Source of the DNA: Arthrobacter echini
GTDB lineage: Bacteria > Actinomycetota > Actinomycetes > Actinomycetales > Micrococcaceae
NCBI RefSeq assembly: GCF_008107445.1
Contig: NZ_VSLD01000005.1
Span: forward strand, 1 to 64,000
DNA: 64,000 bases
Direction: 5' to 3'
A program made the position numbers and the translations under genes. This document shows positions 27,624 through 35,374 of the stretch, piece by piece (position 1 is the stretch's first letter; each line of letters opens with the position of its first letter). Under the pieces are notes generated by a model. It saw nothing but the letters and a program-made list of their open reading frames with translations. It had not been told where the DNA came from and made no database searches.

Positions 27624-29324
27624 CTACACCACTTTATGGGGCACTACTCTGCCGAGTGAAGGGGGTGCCGTGGAGGAGTAGATGTGGCCCGTGGGCGTTC
27701 GGAGATCCATGGTGTGGGTTGGACCGGCGCGGGTGCTGGCTCTCCATCCCCTGATCTCCTTGGTGTGGTTGCATGCTTCACACAGACCTGCACCGTTCTG
27801 GAGGCTCGTGGGGCCATCATCCTGCCAGGGGACGATGTGGTCGTAGTGACGGATCGGCGCGTCGCAATAGGGCGTTCGGCAGGAGCGGTCGCGGACCTGG
27901 ATGAAGCGGCGCTGCCCGGTGGTGAAGAACCTGGACCTCGAGTCCGCGGCCAGGAGCTCCCCGGTGCCGGGTGCCGTATAGAGCCGGCGGATCCACACCC
28001 TGTGTTCCAGCTCCGGGTCGGGAACAGCTCCGCGCTGCACTGAGCGTTCACTTGCAGGAGTACGCCCGCACTGCGCTGCGGATTCATGTCCGGCAACACC
28101 TTCGCCAGCTCCAGTAACACCTTTTCCAGCGCGGACATGTGCTGAGCTGAGGAAGCGGCCGGGGTCGACGGCACGATCCGCAGTGGGAGTCTGCTTAGGG
28201 TCGAGCGCAGCGCGGGCCCAGTCGGCGGGGACGATGCCGTAACCGGTCAGGTGCGCGGGCTCGTTGTCTCCCTGCAGGAGAGTGCGGTCCGTCATGACGA
28301 GTTGGAGGTCCACACCGCAGAACCCGGCGCGGGAACCGGTGGTCCGCTCGACGAGTTCGTCGGCCATGATCTGGCCGCGGCTGCGCTGATCACCCGTAGA
28401 CCGAAGGGCATCGGCCTTCTTCGTCAGTGCTGCGTAGACGCTGACTCCCTGCGCGACGGGGAGCAGCGCGGTCAGATAGGTCATGGTGTCCGGTGCCGGG
28501 CGCAGACTGACGCACCGTTCCGTAGCGGCGTGGCGCGCACGCCGGGCCACGGATGACGGGTCCCTGCGGTACGCAGCGGCCCGGGCCGCCGCGGTGATGG
28601 CACGGTCCCCTGCCCCGACGAAGGTCCCCGCGTCGGCGGCGAGCTCGTCGTCCACACCACACCGGTCTGCGGCCGTCAGGCATGCGGTCTCCCGCACCAG
28701 AACGGTTGCCCTCCACTCGTTCAGCTGACCCGACTCCAGCGCGGCCAGGGTGTGCGGCATCTCGGTGACCAGCGCCTTCGCCAGCCCGAGCAGTCGATTA
28801 CCGCGCGATGGGGACTCACCCCTGGCAAGGGCGATCTGCGCGGCGACGCCCCGACCCTGTTCCTCCCGAGGGACCCCTGCTTCCGCCTGGGAACGGCGCT
28901 CCGCGACATCGAAGGCCACGGCGATCCGCGCTTGGGCACCTGCGATGGCGCCCTTGAGATCCTCGAGCTGACGCAACTGGTCGATCAGTCCCGCTCTGTC
29001 GTCACCGACGGTCAGGGAAGCCACATCCTGAATCAGGGAACGCACGGCGGAACGCGGCGTGGCGCCGTCCCGCCGCTTGCCTGCGTGGCTCCGGCGAAGT
29101 CCGGAACGCCCGCTCGGAGCGCCGACGACGCCCGCCGGCATGTCCTGCGGCATGTCCTGCGGCGTGGCATTCGAGCACCCGTACTGCGAGACGCCCGTTG
29201 GCCCGTCCTGCGGTACGGCCTTCGCGGACATTCCCTTCAGGGGTCTGTCCTTGAAGGCGCCCAGGACGAGGTGTTCCGGCACGACTGCCGTCTCTCTCCG
29301 TCCGGGTCTCCGCCTGCTGTCCAT
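27624..29324 (-). CDS. DUF222/HNH endonuclease-domain protein, 3' end altered by IS
   Basis: The protein has about 566 residues. The middle is a DUF222 domain (about 95-380), and the HNH nuclease motif lies near the C-terminus: CRTPYCDAPIRHYDHIVPW followed by LCEACNHTKE. Such genes are repeated many times in Arthrobacter and mycobacterial genomes, often as part of selfish or intein-like families, and their role is not established. I use the ATG at 29324; TTG at 29342 is possible, and the first 60 residues are low-complexity. The last residues HKVV and the stop TAG are made by the end of the IS256-family element, so the natural C-terminus is lost. The HNH motif itself is complete, so activity may survive. 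Confidence 0.8.
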   Translation of the reverse strand: MDSRRRPGRRETAVVPEHLVLGAFKDRPLKGMSAKAVPQDGPTGVSQYGCSNATPQDMPQDMPAGVVGAPSGRSGLRRSHAGKRRDGATPRSAVRSLIQDVASLTVGDDRAGLIDQLRQLEDLKGAIAGAQARIAVAFDVAERRSQAEAGVPREEQGRGVAAQIALARGESPSRGNRLLGLAKALVTEMPHTLAALESGQLNEWRATVLVRETACLTAADRCGVDDELAADAGTFVGAGDRAITAAARAAAYRRDPSSVARRARHAATERCVSLRPAPDTMTYLTALLPVAQGVSVYAALTKKADALRSTGDQRSRGQIMADELVERTTGSRAGFCGVDLQLVMTDRTLLQGDNEPAHLTGYGIVPADWARAALDPKQTPTADRAVDPGRFLSSAHVRAGKGVTGAGEGVAGHESAAQCGRTPASERSVQRGAVPDPELEHRVWIRRLYTAPGTGELLAADSRSRFFTTGQRRFIQVRDRSCRTPYCDAPIRHYDHIVPWQDDGPTSLQNGAGLCEACNHTKEIRGWRASTRAGPTHTMDLRTPTGHIYSSTAPPSLGRVVPHKVV

Positions 29325-29767
29325 ACCCCAGTTTTTCAGCAATCAGCCGGCTGATCCGGACCGGAATCGCCTATGTGGACAACTCACAGGCGCACCGACC
29401 GACCCGGGATGCGCCGCAGCGCGATACCCCCAATCACCGCGGGGAGAGCCTGCCGGAGCGGGACGCACCGCAACACGATCCCGCCCGACCACCGCAGAGG
29501 GGAGGACCTGCCCGAGCCGGACGGGCCGCTGCGCTGACACCCTACGGATCCGGTGGGTGACCATGAGCGGAAGGATCTCCCTGCTCGCCCGATGATCCCT
29601 GCTCACCTCAAAGGGCCGAGCCTGTCGATCGACCACGGATCTGCCGCTGTCCGCGACACCTGCAGTACAGCGCGGACACCGCCCGGGCCAGCACGTCCGC
29701 GACACCTGCAGCACAGCGCGGACACCGCCCGGGCCATCCTGTCCACGCCACTCGGTAGGCTGGGCGC
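29325..29767. other. Intergenic region with 46-bp tandem repeat
   Basis: No gene is supported here. The region lies between the divergent HNH and tmk genes. It contains two GC-rich related stretches around 29400-29530 and a two-copy tandem repeat of 46 bases at 29649-29740. The tmk promoter must lie at its right end, but I see no clear -35/-10 pair. Confidence 0.5.
29649..29740. repeat. Two-copy 46-bp tandem repeat upstream of tmk
   Basis: Units at 29649-29694 and 29695-29740 both begin GTCCGCGACACCTGCAG and continue through GCGCGGACACCGCCCGGGCC with only a few differences. The second copy ends about 28 bases before the tmk start codon. Confidence 0.8.
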
Positions 29768-30412
29768 GTGACGTATCCTCCCCCCCACGGGCTTCCCGGC
29801 CTCTTCATCGCCCTCGAGGGCGGCGACGGTGCCGGCAAGTCGACGCAGGCCTCACTCCTGTGCCGCGCGCTCGAGGAGGACGGCCGGGCAGTGGTCCGCA
29901 CCCGGGAGCCCGGCGGCACACCGATCGGCGAGAAGCTGCGGGCCCTCGTCCTCGAGCACGGCCACGGTGATATCGACGCCCGGACTGAGGCTCTGCTGTT
30001 CGCGGCCTCGCGCGCCGCCCACGTGCACCAGGTGATCGTGCCCGCCCTCACGCGCGGCGACGTCGTCGTGTGCGACCGCTACATCGATTCCTCGGTGGCA
30101 TACCAGGGTGCCGGGCGGCACCTCGGAGCGCAGGCCGTCCTCGATGTGAACCTGTGGGCCACCGACGGGCTCCGCCCGGATCTGACGGTCCTCCTCGACG
30201 TCGATCCCGCGGAGGGTCGCAGCCGCCGGTCAGGGAGGGCCGCCGAGGACCGGCTCGAAGCAGAGCCCGACACCTTCCACACCAGCATCAGATCTGCCTT
30301 CCTCGATCTGGCCCACCAGGATCCGGCACGGTATCTCGTGCTCAGCGCAGCCGGCTCCCCCGACGCGATCCACAGAGCCATCATCGAACAACTCCCGAGG
30401 ATCCCCGCGTGA
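29768..30412 (+). CDS. tmk: Thymidylate kinase
   Basis: Tmk phosphorylates dTMP to dTDP for DNA synthesis. The 214-residue protein has the P-loop LEGGDGAGKST near 16-26, the DRY-type motif VVVCDRYIDSSVAYQG near 100-115 and the TREPGGTPIGEKLR substrate loop near 46-59. A lid region with Arg-rich RSRRSGRAAEDRLE follows. GTG start. Its stop overlaps the holB start by four bases (GTGA), so the two replication genes are coupled; tmk-holB is a widely conserved pair. Confidence 0.95.
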   Translation: MTYPPPHGLPGLFIALEGGDGAGKSTQASLLCRALEEDGRAVVRTREPGGTPIGEKLRALVLEHGHGDIDARTEALLFAASRAAHVHQVIVPALTRGDVVVCDRYIDSSVAYQGAGRHLGAQAVLDVNLWATDGLRPDLTVLLDVDPAEGRSRRSGRAAEDRLEAEPDTFHTSIRSAFLDLAHQDPARYLVLSAAGSPDAIHRAIIEQLPRIPA

Positions 30413-31602
30413 ATCCCGTGGCGCAGAGTCTTCCGGCTACAGGTGTCTGGGCCGAGCTCCGGGGTCAGGAGCAGGTGGTGGAGCAACTCCGCCGCGCGGC
30501 GGAGTCCGGCGCTCCCACCCACGCCTGGCTCTTCACCGGCCCTCCCGGCTCCGGGCGCTCCAACGCGGCGCGTGCCTTCGCGGCGGCACTGCTGTGCGAG
30601 CGCGAGGCGCTGGACGAGCGCGGCTGCGGCACGTGCAAGGCGTGCAGCACGGTCCTCGCCGGGACCCACGCGGATCTGACCAATGTCACCACGGAGAAGG
30701 TGACCATCAGCATCGACGAGGCCCGGGAACTCGTCCGCAAGGCGCAGGACAAGCCGTCCACCGGCCGGTGGCGCATCATCATCGTCGAGGACGCCGATCG
30801 GATGCAGGAGCGCAGTACCAACGTGCTGCTCAAGGCCATCGAGGAGCCTCCGCCGCGCACCATCTGGCTCCTGTGCGCACCGAGCCCCGGCGACGTCCTC
30901 GTGACCATCCGGTCACGCTGTCGCTCGGTGGCGCTGCGCCTACCCCCCGTGCAGGACGTCGCCGATCTGCTCGTGGCCCGCGACGGCATCGACCCGGTCA
31001 CCGCGGAAGCCGCAGCCCGCGCGGCGCAGAGCCACATCGGCGTCGCGAAGCGCCTGGCGACCGACGACGGCGCACGTGAGCGGCGCAACCAGATCGTCCG
31101 CCTGCCGCTCACCCTGCACTCGGTCTCCGGCGCGATGCGCGCCGCCGCCGATCTGGTCAAACTGGCCGAGGCGGAGGCGCAGAGTTCGTTCGAGCAGCGC
31201 GACGCCCAGGAGCGCACCGCACTGCTGGCCACCCTCGGCGCTCCGGAGACAGGGGCCATGCCGCCGTCCATGCGGGCCCAGGTCAAGCGACTCGAGGAAG
31301 ATCAGACGCGACGAGCGAAACGCTCCAAGAACGACTATTTCGACCGCGCGCTGACCGACCTCATCTCCTTCTACCGTGACGTGCTGATGCTGCAGGTCTC
31401 GAGCGGCCAGGCCCTCGTCAACGAACCGATGAGGGCCGAGCTCGAGGAGTTCGCCCACCGGGAGACCGCGGAGGACACCCTCCTGCGGCTCGAATCCATC
31501 AACGAGGTCCGCACAAGACTCGTCAGCACCAACGTCTCACCCCTCCTCGCGATCGAAGCCATGGCCGTGAGCCTGCTGTCCCGGAAGGACCTCGACCGAT
31601 GA
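30409..31602 (+). CDS. holB: DNA polymerase III delta' subunit
   Basis: HolB is the delta-prime subunit of the sliding-clamp loader. The 397-residue protein from the GTG at 30409 has an AAA+ fold. The P-loop-like FTGPPGSGRSNAAR has Arg in place of the usual Lys, as in non-ATP-binding delta-prime proteins. A zinc-binding cysteine cluster (LLCEREALDERGCGTCKAC) and VEDADRMQERSTNVLLKAIEEPPPRTIW follow, with the SRC motif in IRSRCRSVALRLP. The frame is open far upstream, but the family starts near VWAELRGQEQVV. It is coupled to tmk, and a lipoprotein hydrolase gene follows after 10 bases. Confidence 0.93.
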   Translation: MNPVAQSLPATGVWAELRGQEQVVEQLRRAAESGAPTHAWLFTGPPGSGRSNAARAFAAALLCEREALDERGCGTCKACSTVLAGTHADLTNVTTEKVTISIDEARELVRKAQDKPSTGRWRIIIVEDADRMQERSTNVLLKAIEEPPPRTIWLLCAPSPGDVLVTIRSRCRSVALRLPPVQDVADLLVARDGIDPVTAEAAARAAQSHIGVAKRLATDDGARERRNQIVRLPLTLHSVSGAMRAAADLVKLAEAEAQSSFEQRDAQERTALLATLGAPETGAMPPSMRAQVKRLEEDQTRRAKRSKNDYFDRALTDLISFYRDVLMLQVSSGQALVNEPMRAELEEFAHRETAEDTLLRLESINEVRTRLVSTNVSPLLAIEAMAVSLLSRKDLDR

Positions 31603-31612
31603 GCAAGGACCG

Positions 31613-33214
31613 ATGAGCACCGGCACACCCCTGCAGGTTCCACCCGCGCGGCGCGGTGCCCGACGTCGTCGCGCCCTGGCTGCGCTCGCGGCGGGCGCGG
31701 CCGTCGTGCTCGGCGCCTCCGGATGCACGCTGCTGTCCCCCGACGGGTCCGGCGACGACGCCGGGCAGGGCTCCGCGGTCGAATCGGCGGACCCGGACGT
31801 CATCGGCACCATCGACGAGGACCTGCGCAGCTTCTACACCCAGGAGGTGCGCTGGGAGGACTGCGAGGAGAGCTTCTCCTGCGCCACCGTCGAGGTGCCC
31901 CTCGACTACGCCGATCCGGGACGCGCCAGCATCGACATCGCGGTCATCAGGTCGGAGGCAACCGGAGACGCCCAGGGTACGGTCCTGGTCAACCCGGGCG
32001 GGCCAGGGGGCTCCGGCGTCAGTATCGTGCAGGACTCCCTCGACTACGTGGCGAGCAAGCGTCTGCGCGAGAACTACGACATCCTCGGCTTCGACCCCCG
32101 CGGTGTCAACCGCTCGAGTGCCGTGCAGTGCTACACCGACGCCGAGCAGGACGAGGCCCGGCAGGAGGCGTACCCGGCAGATGCGTCCGAGCCGGAGCTG
32201 CTCGAACTGATGAGGGCGGACGCCCAGGACTACGCGACGGCGTGCGCCGAGCGGACGGGTGAGCTGCTCGGGTACGTGGACACGCGCTCCGCGGCCCGCG
32301 ACATGGACATCCTGCGGGCGCTCGTCAGCGACAGCGCACTGAACTTCCTCGGCTTCTCCTACGGCACCCAGCTCGGTGCCACGTACGCCGAGCTGTTCCC
32401 GGAACGCTCCGGGCGCCTGGTGCTCGACGGCGCCATCGACCCGTCCCTGAGCAACGAGGAGATCACCCTCGGCCAGGCGGTCGGCTTCGAGCGGGCGGTC
32501 CGTGCCTACGTGGCCGACTGCCTGCAGGACCAGGACTGCCCCTACACGGGAACGCCCGACGACGGCGTCCGGCAGCTCCAGGAGCTCTTCGACACCGTGG
32601 AGCAGGAGCCCATGACGGCGGCGGACGGCCGCACGGTACCCGTCTCGACGTTCGTGCAGGGTTTCATCCTTCCGCTCTACGACAACGCCAACTGGCCCGT
32701 CCTGACCCAGGCGGTGGAGGACGCCCTCGGCGGGGATCCCTCGGCCATGCTGTACCTGGCCGATCTGTCCGCCGAGCGCGACCCGGACGGCACCTACGTG
32801 ACCAATTCGACGTCGGCGTTCGTCGCCGTGAACTGCCTCGACTACCCGATGACGAGTGACCCGGAGCAGTTGCGTGCCGACGAGGAGGAGCTCGTCGCGG
32901 CGTCACCCACGTTCGGCCGCTTCCTGGCGTACGGCGGCCTGACCTGTGCCCCATGGGAGTACCCATCGGTCCTTGAGCCCGCGCCCCTACGGGCGGAGGG
33001 CGCGGACCCGATCGTCGTCATCGGCACCACCGGCGATCCCGCCACCCCCTATGCCTGGTCCACGGCGCTGGCGGACCAGCTCGAGTCCGGTGTCCATGTG
33101 ACGTGGGAGGGTGAGGGCCATACCGCCTACGGCCGCTCCAACGCCTGCATCCAGGACCTCGTGGACGACTACTTCATCGACGGCACGATTCCCGACGACG
33201 GCGTGCGCTGCTGA
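31613..33214 (+). CDS. Secreted TAP-type alpha/beta-hydrolase lipoprotein
   Basis: This 533-residue exported hydrolase resembles Streptomyces tripeptidyl aminopeptidase and mycobacterial CaeA/Hip1-like proteins. The signal peptide is Arg-rich (ARRGARRRRALAAL) with lipobox LGASGC and lipidated C38. The alpha/beta-hydrolase core has NPGGPGGSG (oxyanion region), FDPRGV and nucleophile S249 in GFSYGTQLG. A C-terminal TAP-like domain has the catalytic aspartate in IGTTGDPATPYAW and histidine in WEGEGHTAYGRSN, with conserved cysteines including the last residue. Substrate is unknown; peptides or esters are possible. It lies 10 bases after holB, so read-through expression is likely. Confidence 0.85.
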   Translation: MSTGTPLQVPPARRGARRRRALAALAAGAAVVLGASGCTLLSPDGSGDDAGQGSAVESADPDVIGTIDEDLRSFYTQEVRWEDCEESFSCATVEVPLDYADPGRASIDIAVIRSEATGDAQGTVLVNPGGPGGSGVSIVQDSLDYVASKRLRENYDILGFDPRGVNRSSAVQCYTDAEQDEARQEAYPADASEPELLELMRADAQDYATACAERTGELLGYVDTRSAARDMDILRALVSDSALNFLGFSYGTQLGATYAELFPERSGRLVLDGAIDPSLSNEEITLGQAVGFERAVRAYVADCLQDQDCPYTGTPDDGVRQLQELFDTVEQEPMTAADGRTVPVSTFVQGFILPLYDNANWPVLTQAVEDALGGDPSAMLYLADLSAERDPDGTYVTNSTSAFVAVNCLDYPMTSDPEQLRADEEELVAASPTFGRFLAYGGLTCAPWEYPSVLEPAPLRAEGADPIVVIGTTGDPATPYAWSTALADQLESGVHVTWEGEGHTAYGRSNACIQDLVDDYFIDGTIPDDGVRC

Positions 33215-33273
33215 GCGGGTGGTACTGCACGTCAGCGGGCGGAGTCGGGCGGGACCGCACCTCTCCGGCCATT

Positions 33274-33302
33274 TTGACGGTGGGCGGGGGCTCCGATAAA
33301 GT
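33274..33302 (+). promoter_or_regulatory. Promoter of tRNA-Thr
   Basis: TTGACG (33274-33279) and TAAAGT (33297-33302) are separated by exactly 17 bases, a near-consensus vegetative promoter. The tRNA begins about 45 bases after the -10. Confidence 0.8.
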
Positions 33303-33347
33303 CGTCACTTGTGGATCGGCCCGGCACAGCCCCGGCCGGGAAGCATT

Positions 33348-33420
33348 GCCTCCTTAGCTCAGTCGGTAGAGCGTCTCACTCGTAATGAGAAGGTCGCCAG
33401 TTCGACTCTGGCAGGAGGCT
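33348..33420 (+). tRNA. tRNA-Thr (anticodon CGT)
   Basis: A complete cloverleaf can be drawn. The acceptor arms GCCTCCT and AGGAGGC pair fully. The D arm contains AGCTCAGTCGGTAGAGC. The anticodon stem TCTCA/TGAGA closes the loop CTCGTAA with anticodon CGT (reads ACG, threonine). The T arm is GCCAGTTCGACTCTGGC. CCA is not encoded. Confidence 0.96.
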
Positions 33421-33427
33421 CTCTTCG

Positions 33428-33461
33428 ACTCCCCGGACGGTTCTCCGCCGGGGAGTTTTTT
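33428..33461 (+). terminator. Intrinsic terminator of tRNA-Thr
   Basis: ACTCCCCGG (33428-33436) and CCGGGGAGT (33448-33456) form a perfect 9-pair stem followed by a run of six T residues. This is the only classic U-tract terminator seen in the window. Confidence 0.9.
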
Positions 33462-33516
33462 GCATCCGGGCGGGATCTTCCGTCTCTCCCGCCGGACGAC
33501 TCGCGCGTGCGATGCC

Positions 33517-33795
33517 CTACTGGGACGCGTCCGGCGTCGTCCCGGGTTCCTCCGTGGAGACCACCGCACCCGATTGCAGCAGGGCCTTGAGCGCATCGGC
33601 TCCCTCGGCGTCGGCCGACGCAGCAGCCAGATTCGCCTCCATGACAGCACGCAGGACTTCCTCACGCTGGATCTTCACCCCACGCGGGGCGTCGATGCCG
33701 ATGCGGATGCCGTCGCCACGGGAATCGAGCACCGTGATGACGATGTCGTCGCCGATCAGGATCTGCTCGCCGACCTTTCGCGTTAGTACAAGCAC
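33517..33795 (-). CDS. csrA: Carbon storage regulator CsrA
   Basis: CsrA is an RNA-binding dimer that represses translation by masking GGA-containing ribosome sites. In flagellated Gram-positives its main target is flagellin mRNA. The conserved core MLVLTRKVGEQILIGDDI..GIRIGIDAPRGVKIQREEV fills residues 1-47, including L4 and R44-type RNA contacts. A helix follows, and then residues about 60-92 form an extra Ala/Glu/Ser-rich tail longer than the 60-75 residue norm. It is the last gene of the flagellar locus, four bases after the flhF-like gene. The usual partner fliW is not nearby. Confidence 0.95.
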   Translation of the reverse strand: MLVLTRKVGEQILIGDDIVITVLDSRGDGIRIGIDAPRGVKIQREEVLRAVMEANLAAASADAEGADALKALLQSGAVVSTEEPGTTPDASQ

Positions 33796-33799
33796 GCGC

Positions 33800-35374
33800 T
33801 CACTCTATCCCGGCAGGCTCGGCACGACGCCGACCACTGCCTGATCGCCGTCGATCGCGTTCGCCCGGGGACGGATCAGCTGCGCCGCCGGCAGGAACAG
33901 CGCCCGGGGCCGGCGCAGTGCCCGCCGCGGGCGTGGGCACGACCACTGACGCCACGATCTGGGCGGGATCCACGGCGCCAGGCGGCGACACGACTGCTGA
34001 CGCCACGACCGACGGACCGCCTGCACCGGGCATGGGGACGGACGCCGAGGTGGTCCTGGGCGCGGTCCTGGACGTCGCTGTGCCAGCGGTGGGCCCGGCG
34101 GCTCCTGTGGATCTGGCCGCTGTTGCGGCGCCGGCGGGACGCCCGTCCAGCCACCCGACCGGAAGCCCGAGTGTCAGGACGGTCTCGGGGGTGGAGGTCT
34201 CGCCCGAGCCGACGACGGCGAGCCCGGCGGGCTGCAGCCCAGCACGCTCCATGCTCCTCGTCTGGGCACCGACCCAGGCCGCCGTGTCCGCCTCCTTGCG
34301 CCCCGCATCGACCGCGAGCCAGACCTGGTCCGGCCGCAGTGCCAGCAGGAAGCGCCCATCGCTGACCACCTCGGAGGAGGTCATGGCCACGAAGACCGCG
34401 TGGCCGCCGTCCACGCCGGCGGCGCGGGCGGCATTGGCTCCGAGGCGGTCGGAGATGGAGCGCACGTCCCTCGGGAACCGGCCGGCCGGGCCGCTGACGG
34501 CGATCGCCGCGGGGTGTCCCCCACCGAAGGCCGCGGCCATCGAGTGGACCACGTCCCAGCCTACGGCCGGAGCGCCGATCACGATCACGAGATCGCCCGC
34601 TGCCCGCAGCACCGCGGGGACGGGCGGCCCGGCGGCGGGCACGTCCATGATCGGTCCGCCGAGCTCGGGCAGCCCGGCCGGATCAGCCGACTCCGCGCCG
34701 AGGTGCTCGGTGGTGTCCGTGAACTGTCCGTCCTCGGCCGCAACGAACACAGCCGGCCCGGCCGACGGCGAGACGACACGCGGAGGTACGGCAACGGCCG
34801 GCATGGCGGCGGGCGGTACGACGGCGGACGGCAGGGATCGGACCGCGGGCCCCGGCTGGATCGGGGTTGCTGGCTGCCCCGCGGCGGGCGTCGATGCCGC
34901 CCGGCGAGAGCCCGCCGGATTCATACCCGCCGGGTCCGTGGCGAAGGTCAGATTGTCCATGAGCGCAGCGAAGAGATTCGAGTCGGTGGAGATCGCCGAC
35001 GCCGCATCGCCGGCAGGGGTGCGGGGCGCTGCGGGCACGTCGGTCCCGCCCGCGAAGCGCACCTCGTCCAGTTCCGCCTGCTGCAGCAGGGCGTCGATGG
35101 CAGCCTCCGGCGATGCCGCGCGTCGGCGTCCACGGGACTTCCCCGGAGCAGCCCCGGCGGTGCCGGCCGGTGCGGGCACCGTGTTTCCGGCGCCGTCGTC
35201 GTGCGGGACCTCCACCACGATCTCGTAGTGCTTGCGCCCGAGGACGCCGTGGATCCCCCCCACCGTGACGAGCTCGGCGGAGACGATGAGCGCCCGGGGT
35301 CCGTAGCGGAGGGCCGCCTGCGCCTTCAGGTCCTTGAGACTGGGACCCTCAAGATGAAACAGCTGCGGTGGCAC
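33800..35374 (-). CDS. FlhF-like protein with degenerate GTPase domain
   Basis: The gene occupies the flhF position, overlapping the flhA end by 26 bases. Residues 1-57 resemble the FlhF N-domain (LFHLEGPSLKDLKAQAALRYGPRALIVSAE and VLGRKHYEIVVEV). Residues about 60-255 are Pro/Ala-rich and probably disordered. Residues about 258-415 follow the order of an SRP-type NG domain, but the P-loop position reads VIGAPAVGWDVV with no GKT/GKS. VWLAVDAGRKEADTAAWV and the GLPVGWLDGRPAG end are recognisable. The protein is therefore unlikely to hydrolyse GTP. FlhF normally places polar flagella. GTG start. An unrelated Pro/Ala-rich protein is possible; the assignment rests on position and the N-domain. 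Confidence 0.6.
   Translation of the reverse strand: MPPQLFHLEGPSLKDLKAQAALRYGPRALIVSAELVTVGGIHGVLGRKHYEIVVEVPHDDGAGNTVPAPAGTAGAAPGKSRGRRRAASPEAAIDALLQQAELDEVRFAGGTDVPAAPRTPAGDAASAISTDSNLFAALMDNLTFATDPAGMNPAGSRRAASTPAAGQPATPIQPGPAVRSLPSAVVPPAAMPAVAVPPRVVSPSAGPAVFVAAEDGQFTDTTEHLGAESADPAGLPELGGPIMDVPAAGPPVPAVLRAAGDLVIVIGAPAVGWDVVHSMAAAFGGGHPAAIAVSGPAGRFPRDVRSISDRLGANAARAAGVDGGHAVFVAMTSSEVVSDGRFLLALRPDQVWLAVDAGRKEADTAAWVGAQTRSMERAGLQPAGLAVVGSGETSTPETVLTLGLPVGWLDGRPAGAATAARSTGAAGPTAGTATSRTAPRTTSASVPMPGAGGPSVVASAVVSPPGAVDPAQIVASVVVPTPAAGTAPAPGAVPAGGAADPSPGERDRRRSGSGRRRAEPAGIE

Larger units (their letters stand above)
24498..27629 (-). mobile_element. IS256-family element, interrupted by an IS481-family element
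   Basis: The outer ends are GTGTAGCTCGGTGTCCTT.. (left, from 24498) and its imperfect inverse ..CACCCAGCCACCGGCAGCTACAC (right, to 27629). The only cargo is the transposase at 26279-27526. Removing the inserted IS481 element and one target duplicate leaves about 1.38 kb, a normal size for IS256 elements. No 8-9 bp target duplication flanks the outer ends, so the locus may have been rearranged after insertion. Confidence 0.75.

Noticed and set aside
29649-29740. Possible CRISPR array
   Set aside because: Only two directly abutting copies with no spacers and no cas genes nearby; a simple tandem duplication.
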